This document shows positions 1-6,276 of a stretch of 7,190 bases of DNA, piece after piece. The notes under the pieces are model-generated. The model did not search any database, was not told where the DNA came from, and saw only the letters and a list, made by a program, of their open reading frames with translations. Position 1 is the stretch's first letter. Every line of letters starts with the position of its first letter. The position numbers were made by a program, and so were the translations under genes. Source of the DNA: Stenotrophomonas sp. (GTDB taxonomy: Bacteria > Pseudomonadota > Gammaproteobacteria > Xanthomonadales > Xanthomonadaceae); the NCBI GenBank assembly GCA_003484865.1, contig DMZT01000195.1, forward strand, positions 1 through 7,190. The letters are read 5' to 3'.

Positions 1-17
1 CCTCGGGCGGCCTTTTT
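1..17 (+). terminator. Right half of a probable intrinsic terminator (left arm off window)
   Basis: The window opens with CCTCGGGCGGCC followed directly by five Ts at 13-17. A GC-rich arm running into a T-run is what the 3' half of a rho-independent terminator on the plus strand looks like. The matching left arm (GGCCGCCCGAGG or similar) would lie just outside the window, so the stem cannot be confirmed. It would end a plus-strand gene to the left that converges on the MHYT-GGDEF-EAL gene. The same hairpin could also serve that gene from the other strand, since its stop codon is only about 35 bp away. Confidence 0.4.
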
Positions 18-49
18 GTTGGGTGATGTGATGGCGGTGGTGCCGCGCG

Positions 50-2113
50 TTACGCCGCCTTCGCCAGTCGCATGAACTCCACGGCATCCACCGGCCGCCC
101 GAGGTGGTACCCCTGCAGTTGATCGCACCCCATGTCGCTCAGGTACTGGCGTTGGCCGGCGGTCTCCACGCCCTCGGCGACGATCTGCAGCTGCAGCGAG
201 CGACCCAGCGCGATGATCGAGGAGACGATCGCCGCATCCTCGGCGTTGTCTTCCAGATCGTGCACGAAGGCGCGGTCGATCTTCAGCTCCGTGGCCGGCA
301 TGCGCTTGAGGTAGAGCAGGCTGGAGTAGCCGGTGCCGAAATCATCGATGGAGATGTTCACGCCCATCGCGGTCAGTCCGTGCAGGATCAGCAGGCTGGC
401 TTCCACATCGCGCATCGCGGTGGTCTCGGTGATCTCCAGGGTCAGCCGCTTCGGGTCCAGCCCATGCTTGTCCAGCGTGCGCTGCACGGTCTCGAGCAGC
501 GTGCTGGAGCCGAACTGCAGCGGCGACAGATTCACCGCCATCGTCCAGTCCGGATGCCCGGCATCGTGCCAGTGGCGCAGCTGCGCGCAGGCCCGGTCGA
601 GCACCCAGTCGCCGATGGACAGGATCAGCCCACTGCGCTCCGCGATCGGGATGAACGCATCCGGCGACAGCAGGCCCAGTTCCGGGTGCTGCCAGCGCAC
701 CAGCGCCTCGGCCCCGATCAGCGCGTTGCCGTTGGCCTGGAACTTGGGCTGATAGTGCAGCACCAGCTCGCTGCGGCTGACCGCCTTGCGCAGCTCCTGC
801 AGCAGTTTCAGCTGGCGGTTGGCGCTGACGTTGAGTGACTGGGTAAAGAAGGTATAGCCGTTCCGGCCCGAATCCTTGGTGTGGTACATCGCCGCATCGG
901 CGTGGGCCATCAGGTCGCGCTCGGTGGTGGCATCGGCCGGGTACAGCGCGATGCCCAGGCTGGCGCTGACCTGCAGTTCCAGCGCATCGATCTCGAACGG
1001 TTCGGCCACGCTGGCGATGATCCGTTCGGCGACCACCGCCGCGTCTTCCGGATCTTCCACCTGGAACACGATGACGAACTCGTCCCCGCCCAGCCGCGCG
1101 AACGTGTCCTGCGCACGCAGCAGCGCGGTGATCCGCTCGCTGACCTGGATCAGGAGTTTGTCGCCGAGCTGGTGGCCGTAGGCATCGTTGATCGCCTTGA
1201 AACCATCGAGGTCGCAGAACATGACCGCGAAGCTGAACTGCCGGCGTTGTGCCTTCTCGATGGCCTGCTCGATCCGGTCCTGCAGCAGCATGCGGTTGGG
1301 CAGCTGGGTCAGCGGGTCGTGCAGGGCGGCCTGCATCAGCTTCTCGTTGGCCTGCGCCAGCGAATCGGCGAGCAGGCCGGTGCGGGTACGCATCTGGCGA
1401 TCGAACACCGAGGCGATCAACGCGATCCCCAGCGTGGCCAGTGTCGTCACGATCACCAGCACGGCCAGCCATTTGGTATCGATGCCCTGGCCGTACGCCG
1501 CGCCGCACAGCGCGCCCTCGGGGAAGTGGGCGGCGGCCATCCCGGTGTAGTGCATGCCGACGATGGCCAGGCCCATCACCAGCGAGGCCAGCCCGCGCAG
1601 CAGGAACGGCCGGCGCTGCTCCAGGCGCAGCCGGAAGGCGATCCACTGCGCCGCACCGGCCGCACCGATCGCGATCAGGATCGAGGCGGCAAACCACAAC
1701 GGGTCGTAGTCGATGCCCGGCTGCATCTCCAGCGCGGCCATGCCCAGGTAGTGCATGGCGGCGATGCCCAGCCCCATCAGCACCGCGCCTGCGCACAGTC
1801 GCGACCACGGCAGCTCTGCACGCGAGACCAGCCACAGCGCATACGCCGAGGCGCCCACCGACACGGCCAGCGAGTACAGGGTAATGGCCAGGTCATAGCC
1901 GACCGGGATCGGCAGGTGGAAGGCGAGCATGCCGATGAAGTGCATCGACCAGATGCCCAGGCCCATCGCACCGGCGCCACCGGCGAGCCACCAGCGGGCG
2001 ACCCGGCCGCGGGTACTGGCCAGGCGACCGGCCATGTCCAGCGCGGTGTACGAGGCGAGGATGGCGACCAGCAGCGAGAACACGACAAGACTCTGGCTGT
2101 AGGTGCCGGTCAT
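50..2113 (-). CDS. MHYT-GGDEF-EAL membrane protein, predicted bifunctional cyclic di-GMP cyclase/phosphodiesterase
   Basis: This is a 687-residue inner-membrane signalling protein. The N-terminal ~235 residues form about seven membrane helices carrying three MHYT-type motifs: MHFI near residue 57, MHYL near 120 and MHYT near 187. MHYT domains are proposed to sense a gas such as NO, O2 or CO through a bound metal. A GGDEF domain follows (about 261-423) with an intact GGDEF signature at 342-346. An RAQD sequence lies exactly five residues upstream, where the RxxD inhibitory product-binding site sits. The EAL domain (about 437-684) keeps EAL (469-471), NLSPLQF, EITET, DDFGTG (D590/D591), LKID, VAEGVET (E647) and QGYHLGRP. 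Both active sites therefore look complete. Architecture and length match Pseudomonas aeruginosa MucR; orthology is not shown. The frame stays open to 2278, but I chose the ATG at 2113 because family members begin just before the first helix. A weak AGG lies 7 nt upstream, and a longer form would run into radA. It is divergent from radA. Confidence 0.93.
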   Translation of the reverse strand: MTGTYSQSLVVFSLLVAILASYTALDMAGRLASTRGRVARWWLAGGAGAMGLGIWSMHFIGMLAFHLPIPVGYDLAITLYSLAVSVGASAYALWLVSRAELPWSRLCAGAVLMGLGIAAMHYLGMAALEMQPGIDYDPLWFAASILIAIGAAGAAQWIAFRLRLEQRRPFLLRGLASLVMGLAIVGMHYTGMAAAHFPEGALCGAAYGQGIDTKWLAVLVIVTTLATLGIALIASVFDRQMRTRTGLLADSLAQANEKLMQAALHDPLTQLPNRMLLQDRIEQAIEKAQRRQFSFAVMFCDLDGFKAINDAYGHQLGDKLLIQVSERITALLRAQDTFARLGGDEFVIVFQVEDPEDAAVVAERIIASVAEPFEIDALELQVSASLGIALYPADATTERDLMAHADAAMYHTKDSGRNGYTFFTQSLNVSANRQLKLLQELRKAVSRSELVLHYQPKFQANGNALIGAEALVRWQHPELGLLSPDAFIPIAERSGLILSIGDWVLDRACAQLRHWHDAGHPDWTMAVNLSPLQFGSSTLLETVQRTLDKHGLDPKRLTLEITETTAMRDVEASLLILHGLTAMGVNISIDDFGTGYSSLLYLKRMPATELKIDRAFVHDLEDNAEDAAIVSSIIALGRSLQLQIVAEGVETAGQRQYLSDMGCDQLQGYHLGRPVDAVEFMRLAKAA

Positions 2114-2156
2114 GGAGAAGCCTGGAAAAGGTTGAAGGAGGGCAGTGGCCCGCCGG

Positions 2157-2162
2157 AGTATC
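2157..2162 (-). promoter_or_regulatory. Candidate -10 box for the MHYT-GGDEF-EAL gene
   Basis: On the minus strand the sequence GATACT lies 43 bp upstream of the chosen ATG at 2113, at a reasonable distance for a -10 element. No good -35 match is visible about 17 bp further up (CTCAAG is the nearest). The call rests on one hexamer in a 148-bp divergent intergenic region, so it is tentative. Confidence 0.3.
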
Positions 2163-2226
2163 GGCATCGGGGCCGGAATCTTGAGCGGGGGCGCTCGGCG
2201 TCTCGGTTGCTGCGACGCGGCTCGGC

Positions 2227-2232
2227 TATCCT
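2227..2232 (+). promoter_or_regulatory. Candidate -10 box for radA
   Basis: TATCCT sits 29 bp before the radA ATG, which would give a leader of roughly 20 nt. The bases around it (TATCCTGCC) resemble those at the ffh (TATACTGGC) and monooxygenase (TATGCTGGC) starts in this window, which supports the call. No clear TTGACA-like -35 box is present at the right spacing. Confidence 0.4.
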
Positions 2233-2261
2233 GCCCCATCGATTCTGAAGCGGAAGTGGAC

Positions 2262-3641
2262 ATGGCCAAGCGACTCACCGCTTACGTCTGCAGTGAATGC
2301 GGCGCCGAATACAGCAAGTGGCAGGGCCAGTGCACCGAGTGCGGGGTCTGGAACACGCTCAGCGAAATCACGCTGGAAAGCGCGACGCCCACCAAGTCCT
2401 CGCCGGCCTCGCGACGTTCCGGCTGGGCCGGCAAGGTCGATGCGCCGAAGATCATGGCGCTCAAGGACGTACAGCAGACCGAACACCTGCGGGTGAGCAC
2501 CGGCATCGGCGAGTTCGACCGCGTGCTCGGCGGTGGCCTGGTCGAAGGCGCGGTGGTGCTGGTCGGTGGCGATCCGGGCATCGGCAAATCCACCCTGCTG
2601 CTGCAGGCGGTGGCGAAGATGGCTGCCAGCTTGCCGGTGCTGTACATCACCGGTGAGGAATCGCTCTCGCAGGTCGCGGGCCGTGCGGTCCGCCTGGATC
2701 TGCCGCTGGACAACGTCAACGCGCTGGCCGAAACCCAGGTCGAGGCGATCCTGCAGCATGCCAGCGTGGCCAAGCCGCGGCTGATCGTGGCCGATTCGGT
2801 GCAGACGCTGTGGACCGAATCGCTGACCGCCGCGCCCGGCTCGGTCAGCCAGGTGCGTGAGAGCGCCGCACGCCTGGTGCGCTTTGCCAAGGAAACCGGC
2901 ACCGCCGTGTTCCTGGTCGGTCACGTGACCAAGGAGGGCGGCATCGCCGGCCCGCGCGTGCTCGAACACATGGTCGACGCGGTGCTGTACTTCGAAGGCG
3001 AGAGCGGCAGCCGATTCCGCCTGCTGCGGGCGTTCAAGAACCGCTTCGGCGCGGTCAACGAGCTGGGCGTGTTCGCGATGGGCGAGAAGGGCCTCAAAGA
3101 GGTCTCCAACCCCTCGGCGATCTTCCTCTCCGGCGGCAGCACCCAGCAGCCGGGCAGCTGCGTGATGGTGACCCGCGAGGGCACGCGCCCGCTGCTGGTG
3201 GAAGTACAGGCACTGGTGGATGCCTCACCGCTGTCCAACCCGCGCCGGGTGGCGGTGGGTCTGGAGCAGAACCGCCTGGCGATGCTGCTGGCGGTGCTGC
3301 ACCGTCATGGCGGCGTGCTGGTGGGCGACCAGGACGTGTTCGTCAACGTAGTGGGTGGCATCCGCGTGCAGGAGACCGCCGCCGATCTGCCGGTGCTGCT
3401 GGCGGTGCTGTCCTCGCTGCAGGACCGGCCGCTGGCCGAGAAGACGATCGCCTTCGGCGAGGTGGGCCTGTCCGGCGAGATCCGCCCCGTGCCCAACGGT
3501 GAAGACCGCCTGCGCGAAGCAGCGACGCATGGCTTCAAGCGCGCGATTGTGCCCAAGGCGAACGCGCCGAAGACCGGCAGCGTGAAGGGCATGGAAGTGA
3601 TCGCGGTGGAGCGGTTGTCCGAGGCGATCGACGCGCTGTAA
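2262..3641 (+). CDS. radA: DNA repair protein RadA (Sms), branch-migration ATPase
   Basis: RadA is a RecA-related ATPase that drives branch migration of recombination intermediates and supports RecA-dependent repair in the cytoplasm. The 459-residue product matches the usual length of about 455-460. In order it shows a four-cysteine zinc finger (C10, C13, C24, C27), then a Walker A motif GGDPGIGKST at 102-111. GEES (131-134) and a Walker B-like LIVADS (about 174-179) follow. The RadA-specific KNRFG motif is at 259-263. The C-terminal Lon-like domain includes GEVGLSGEIRPV at 399-410 and is regarded as proteolytically inactive in this family. All hallmark residues are present. The frame is open upstream from 2145, but the ATG at 2262 is chosen because the conserved zinc finger should begin about ten residues in and GGAAG lies 5 nt upstream. 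It is transcribed away from the c-di-GMP gene and converges on ypjD; its stop codon is 6 bp from a REP palindrome. Confidence 0.98.
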   Translation: MAKRLTAYVCSECGAEYSKWQGQCTECGVWNTLSEITLESATPTKSSPASRRSGWAGKVDAPKIMALKDVQQTEHLRVSTGIGEFDRVLGGGLVEGAVVLVGGDPGIGKSTLLLQAVAKMAASLPVLYITGEESLSQVAGRAVRLDLPLDNVNALAETQVEAILQHASVAKPRLIVADSVQTLWTESLTAAPGSVSQVRESAARLVRFAKETGTAVFLVGHVTKEGGIAGPRVLEHMVDAVLYFEGESGSRFRLLRAFKNRFGAVNELGVFAMGEKGLKEVSNPSAIFLSGGSTQQPGSCVMVTREGTRPLLVEVQALVDASPLSNPRRVAVGLEQNRLAMLLAVLHRHGGVLVGDQDVFVNVVGGIRVQETAADLPVLLAVLSSLQDRPLAEKTIAFGEVGLSGEIRPVPNGEDRLREAATHGFKRAIVPKANAPKTGSVKGMEVIAVERLSEAIDAL

Positions 3642-3647
3642 CGCGGC

Positions 3648-3668
3648 ATGCCGACCAACGGTCGGCAT
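3648..3668 (-). repeat. Perfect REP palindrome 1 (GTAG on the inner side, minus orientation)
   Basis: The arms ATGCCGACC (3648-3656) and GGTCGGCAT (3660-3668) are perfect reverse complements around a 3-nt loop AAC. CTACC follows directly, so read on the minus strand the element is GTAG plus hairpin. It starts 6 bp after the radA stop codon. A 9-bp GC-rich hairpin there could protect the radA mRNA 3' end or weaken readthrough, but no T-run follows, so it is not a classical intrinsic terminator. Confidence 0.85.
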
Positions 3669-3691
3669 CTACCTGCGATGTTCGGGGCCGC

Positions 3692-3870
3692 GTGCCGACC
3701 AGCGATCGGTACGCGGTGCACCGGTGGGTGCCGACCACCGATCGGCATGCGGTGCACGGGTAGGTGCCGACCAACGATCGGCATGCGGTGCACGCGTGGG
3801 GCCGACCACCGATCGGCATGCGTTGCACGGGTGGGTGCCGAGCAACGATCGGCATGCGGTGCACGGGTAG
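3692..3870 (+). repeat. Five tandem 36-bp REP-derived units
   Basis: Units run 3692-3727, 3728-3763, 3764-3799, 3800-3834 and 3835-3870. Each begins GTGCCGACC (GGCCGACC in unit 4, which has lost one T; GTGCCGAGC in unit 5). A variable 3-nt centre of form ANC follows, then GATCGGCAT (GATCGGTAC in unit 1). The rest of the unit is an 11-bp linker close to GCGGTGCACGG ending in GTGG or GTAG. The palindrome in these units is imperfect at the position next to the loop. All five contain CGATCG, and units 2-5 contain GCATGC. The shared linker and shared imperfection point to tandem duplication of one unit rather than five separate insertions. Confidence 0.85.
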
Positions 3871-3891
3871 GTGCCGACCGTTGGTCGGCAC
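3867..3891 (+). repeat. Perfect REP palindrome 2 with GTAG (plus orientation)
   Basis: GTAG (3867-3870) precedes a perfect hairpin with arms GTGCCGACC (3871-3879) and GGTCGGCAC (3883-3891) and loop GTT. It is the inverted counterpart of the palindrome at 3648-3668 and also forms the truncated sixth unit of the tandem array. It ends 4 bp from the ypjD stop codon, so it would appear as a hairpin at the very 3' end of the ypjD mRNA. No T-run is present on that strand. Confidence 0.85.
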
Positions 3892-3895
3892 GCTT

Positions 3896-4690
3896 CTATC
3901 GCGTGCGCCCGAACACCAGCTCGATCACGAACTGGCTGCCGAAGAACGCCAGCAGCAGCAACGCCATCGCGGTCAGGGTCCAATGCACCGCCTTCGCGCC
4001 GCGCCAGCCGTAACGGCGGCGCCCGATCAGCAGCGTGCCAAACACGATCCAGGACAGGATGCTGAGCACGGTCTTGTGCACCAGCTTCTGCGCCAGCAGG
4101 TCATCGACGAACAGCACGCCGGTGACCAGGGTCAGCGTGAGCAGCGCAAAGCCGACCGCGATCACCCGGAACAGCAGGGCTTCCAGGTCGGCCAGCGGGG
4201 GCAGGGCGCGCAGCCACGGGCGGAAATCACGGCGGCGCAGGGCGCGTTCCTGCAGCCACAGCATGATCGCCAGCAACGCGGCCACGCTCAGGGTGGCGTA
4301 GGCGAGCAGCGCCATCCACGCGTGCGTGGCCAATTGCCAGCCCAGCGGCTTGCTCGGCTCGTGGCCGTAGGCGTGATAGATCCACAGCACCACGGCGGCC
4401 ATCGGGAACACCAGGACGCCAAGTGCCGCCATGCGCCCGCGCGCAGCGACCAGCGAGGTCAGCCACGCCATGCCCAGCCCGACCAGCGACAGGGCGGCGA
4501 AGAAGTGCATGTCCGGCCCGCCGCTGGTACGCATCGCCACCAGCACGTGATAGCCGCCGTGCAGCAGCATCGCCGGCAGCGCCGGCCACAGCCAGGCCGG
4601 GGAGGTCACCGCGTCATCGCGGACGACCGCACGCACCAGCAGGCCGGTGGCGGTCAGGTACAGCAGGGTCGCGATGAGAACGATTGTCAT
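3896..4690 (-). CDS. ypjD: YpjD-like inner-membrane protein of the CcsA/cytochrome c assembly family
   Basis: This 264-residue, very hydrophobic protein has about eight predicted membrane helices (roughly 2-22, 33-53, 62-82, 88-106, 123-145, 172-193, 204-222 and 236-258). It belongs to the CcsA/CcmC-like family, some members of which handle haem for cytochrome c maturation. Family-typical stretches are MHFFAALSLV (61-70), HAWMALLAYATLS (123-135), an LVTGVLFVDDLLAQKLVHKT segment (188-207) and YGWRG (227-231). Candidate haem-ligand histidines are H123 and H205; others are H44, H48, H62 and H236. I do not see the tryptophan-rich WWD motif of true haem-handling proteins, so a role in cytochrome assembly is only a family-level guess. 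E. coli YpjD is almost the same length and its gene also lies next to ffh in divergent orientation, which supports the symbol. The ATG at 4690 has no good Shine-Dalgarno sequence; a -10-like TATGCG lies 11 bp upstream. It converges on radA across the REP array. Confidence 0.88.
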   Translation of the reverse strand: MTIVLIATLLYLTATGLLVRAVVRDDAVTSPAWLWPALPAMLLHGGYHVLVAMRTSGGPDMHFFAALSLVGLGMAWLTSLVAARGRMAALGVLVFPMAAVVLWIYHAYGHEPSKPLGWQLATHAWMALLAYATLSVAALLAIMLWLQERALRRRDFRPWLRALPPLADLEALLFRVIAVGFALLTLTLVTGVLFVDDLLAQKLVHKTVLSILSWIVFGTLLIGRRRYGWRGAKAVHWTLTAMALLLLAFFGSQFVIELVFGRTR

Positions 4691-4775
4691 CGTGTCAGTT
4701 TCGCATACCCCCGGGGTGCTGGCGATGCCCGCAGCGCCGCCGTCAGGGCCGGTCCGGGAGCCGGGGCGGAACCGT

Positions 4776-4781
4776 TATACT
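4776..4781 (+). promoter_or_regulatory. -10 box of the ffh promoter
   Basis: TATACT is a near-consensus -10 hexamer 39 bp before the ffh ATG, predicting a start near 4788 and a leader of about 32 nt. No good -35 box is seen 17 bp upstream (TCCGGG). It lies in the 130-bp region (4691-4820) shared with the divergent ypjD promoter. Confidence 0.6.
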
Positions 4782-4820
4782 GGCGGTCTCATTGTCTTTT
4801 GTTCTGAACAGGTCGCTTCC

Positions 4821-6200
4821 ATGTTCGAGTCCCTGACCCAGCGCCTCTCCGGCACCATCGAGCGGCTGCGCGGCCGCGGTCGCCTGACCGAGGAAAACAT
4901 CCGCGAGGCCACCCGCGAAGTCCGCATCGCGCTGCTTGAAGCCGACGTCGCGCTGCCCGTGGTGCAGGCGCTGGTCGAACGCATCAAGGTGCGTGCGGTC
5001 GGCCAGGAAGTGCTCAAGTCGCTGACTCCGGGTCAGGCGCTGATCAAGGTCGTGCGCGACGAGCTGACCGCGGTCATGGGCTCGGCCGCCTCGGACCTGA
5101 ACCTCAACGTGCCGGCGCCGGCGATCATCCTGATGGCCGGCCTGCAGGGTGCGGGCAAGACCACCACGGTGGGCAAGCTGGCCAAGCACCTCAAGGAAAA
5201 GCGCAAGAAGAAGGTGATGGTGGTCTCGGCCGACGTCTACCGTCCGGCCGCGATCGAGCAGCTCAAGACCCTGGCTGACCAGGTCGGTGTGCTGTTCTTC
5301 CCGTCCACCGCCGACCAGAAGCCGGAAGCCATCGTCCGCGCCGCCATCGATGACGCCCGCAAGTCGTTCGTGGATGTGCTGATCGTCGATACCGCCGGTC
5401 GCCTGGCCATCGACGAAGCGATGATGGCCGAGATCAAGGCGCTGCACGCCGCGGTCAACCCCGCCGAAACGCTGTTCGTGGTCGATGCCATGACCGGCCA
5501 GGATGCCGCCAATACCGCCAAGGCCTTCGGCGATGCGCTGCCGCTGACCGGCGTGGTGCTGACCAAGACCGACGGTGACGCCCGCGGCGGTGCCGCGCTG
5601 AGCGTGCGCTACATCACCGGCAAGCCGATCAAGTTCGTCGGTGTGAGCGAAAAGCCGGACGGTCTGGATGTGTTCCACCCGGACCGTATCGCCAGCCGCA
5701 TCCTGGACATGGGCGACGTGCTGTCGCTGGTGGAGCAGGTTGAGCAGCAGGTCGACAAGGACAAGGCCCAGAAGCTGGCCGAGAAGGTCGCCAAGGGCAA
5801 GAAGTTCGATCTGAACGACATGCGCGACCAGCTGGAGCAGATGCAGAACATGGGCGGCATCGGCGGCCTGATGGACAAGCTGCCGGGCCTGGGCCAGATC
5901 CCTGATCACCTCAAGCAGCAGGTCAGCCAGGGCAAGGACGTGCCGCGCATGATCGCGATCATCAACTCGATGACCAAGAAGGAGCGCCGCAACCCGGGCC
6001 TGCTCAACGGCTCGCGCCGTGCCCGTATCGCGCGCGGGTCCGGCCTGACCCCGGCCGACGTCAACAAGCTCATGAAGCAGTTCCAGCAGATGGAAAAGAT
6101 GATGAGCAAGATGGCCGGCGGCGGCATGAAGGGCATGATGCGCAGCATGAAGGGAATGATGGGTGCCATGGGCGGCCGCGGCGGCATGCCGTTCCGCTGA
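4821..6200 (+). CDS. ffh: Signal recognition particle protein Ffh (SRP54 GTPase)
   Basis: Ffh binds the 4.5S RNA to form the signal recognition particle. It recognises signal sequences and membrane segments on nascent chains and docks with FtsY at the membrane in a GTP-dependent cycle. The 459-residue product has the expected N, G and M domains. The N domain (about 1-90) is helical. The G domain carries GLQGAGKT (107-114), DVYRPAA (138-144), DTAGR (190-194) and TKTDG (248-252). The M domain (from about 328) has the flexible finger loop rich in Gly and Met, the RNA-binding stretch with [14 protein letters not shown] and [12 protein letters not shown] (about 387-408), and a methionine-rich tail. 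Nothing is missing. The start is fixed by the conserved MFESLTQRL opening and an AGG 8 nt upstream (4810-4812); the frame itself stays open to 4647. No terminator follows directly; the first candidate lies about 100 bp downstream, inside the next gene. Confidence 0.99.
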   Translation: MFESLTQRLSGTIERLRGRGRLTEENIREATREVRIALLEADVALPVVQALVERIKVRAVGQEVLKSLTPGQALIKVVRDELTAVMGSAASDLNLNVPAPAIILMAGLQGAGKTTTVGKLAKHLKEKRKKKVMVVSADVYRPAAIEQLKTLADQVGVLFFPSTADQKPEAIVRAAIDDARKSFVDVLIVDTAGRLAIDEAMMAEIKALHAAVNPAETLFVVDAMTGQDAANTAKAFGDALPLTGVVLTKTDGDARGGAALSVRYITGKPIKFVGVSEKPDGLDVFHPDRIASRILDMGDVLSLVEQVEQQVDKDKAQKLAEKVAKGKKFDLNDMRDQLEQMQNMGGIGGLMDKLPGLGQIPDHLKQQVSQGKDVPRMIAIINSMTKKERRNPGLLNGSRRARIARGSGLTPADVNKLMKQFQQMEKMMSKMAGGGMKGMMRSMKGMMGAMGGRGGMPFR

Positions 6201-6239
6201 GTCCTGCGCAGGCGCATTCCGGGCAGGGGCGGTGCGGCG

Positions 6240-6245
6240 TATGCT
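6240..6245 (+). promoter_or_regulatory. Candidate -10 box for the monooxygenase gene
   Basis: TATGCT with downstream GGC matches the pattern at the ffh start. TTCCGG lies 17 bp upstream as a weak -35. Transcription would begin near 6252, giving a leader of about 25 nt before the GTG at 6277. If correct, this rules out the in-frame ATG at 6241 as the start codon, because that ATG would be inside the promoter. Confidence 0.45.
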
Positions 6246-6276
6246 GGCACCGTCTCCTTCCACAGGTGCGCCGCGC

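Larger units (their letters stand above)
3648..3891. repeat. Composite REP (SMAG-like) array between convergent genes
   Basis: This 244-bp block fills nearly the whole gap between radA and ypjD and holds no credible gene. Its two ends are an inverted repeat: 3648-3673 and the complement of 3866-3891 agree at 24 of 26 positions. Between them are five head-to-tail copies of a 36-bp unit (one is 35 bp). A spacer of about 23 bp (3669-3691) separates the left palindrome from the first tandem unit. GTAG or GTGG precedes units 2-5 and the right palindrome, matching the design of the Stenotrophomonas SMAG family (short palindromes with terminal GTAG). Such REP-like elements are thought to be spread by RAYT-type transposases acting in trans; none is encoded here. 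Assignment to the SMAG family is from memory of its description, not from a database comparison. Confidence 0.85.

Noticed and set aside
881..2248. Long plus-strand open frame of 455 codons opposite the MHYT-GGDEF-EAL gene
   Set aside because: Same antisense artefact: Arg-, Gln- and His-rich with no recognisable domain, while the minus strand shows all GGDEF and EAL motifs.
2114..2278. Extended 55-residue N-terminus for the MHYT protein
   Set aside because: The extra residues are polar and arginine-rich, unlike family N-termini, would overlap the radA start codon and cross its promoter.
3692..3891. Possible CRISPR array because of regularly spaced short repeats
   Set aside because: The whole 36-bp unit repeats with no unique spacers, the units are palindromic and imperfect, and no cas gene is nearby.
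3535..4013. Several open frames on both strands through the REP array, giving 12-residue repeat peptides with GRH/GTH and PCTACRS-like motifs
   Set aside because: The repeat period (36 bp) is a multiple of three and the unit lacks stops in several frames, so open frames arise automatically. They run into radA or ypjD antisense, have no good ribosome binding site, and unit 4's one-base loss breaks the frame. I treat them as non-coding.
3764..4807. Plus-strand open frame of 347 codons across the array and ypjD
   Set aside because: It begins inside the REP units and continues antisense to ypjD; the predicted peptide is Gln/His/Arg-rich low complexity.
6126..6161. Near-duplicate 15-bp segments with 21-bp period encoding MKGMM twice in the Ffh tail
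   Set aside because: Methionine-rich repeated motifs are normal in the Ffh M domain; E. coli Ffh has a similar MMRSMKGMM tail, so this is family-typical rather than a new duplication.
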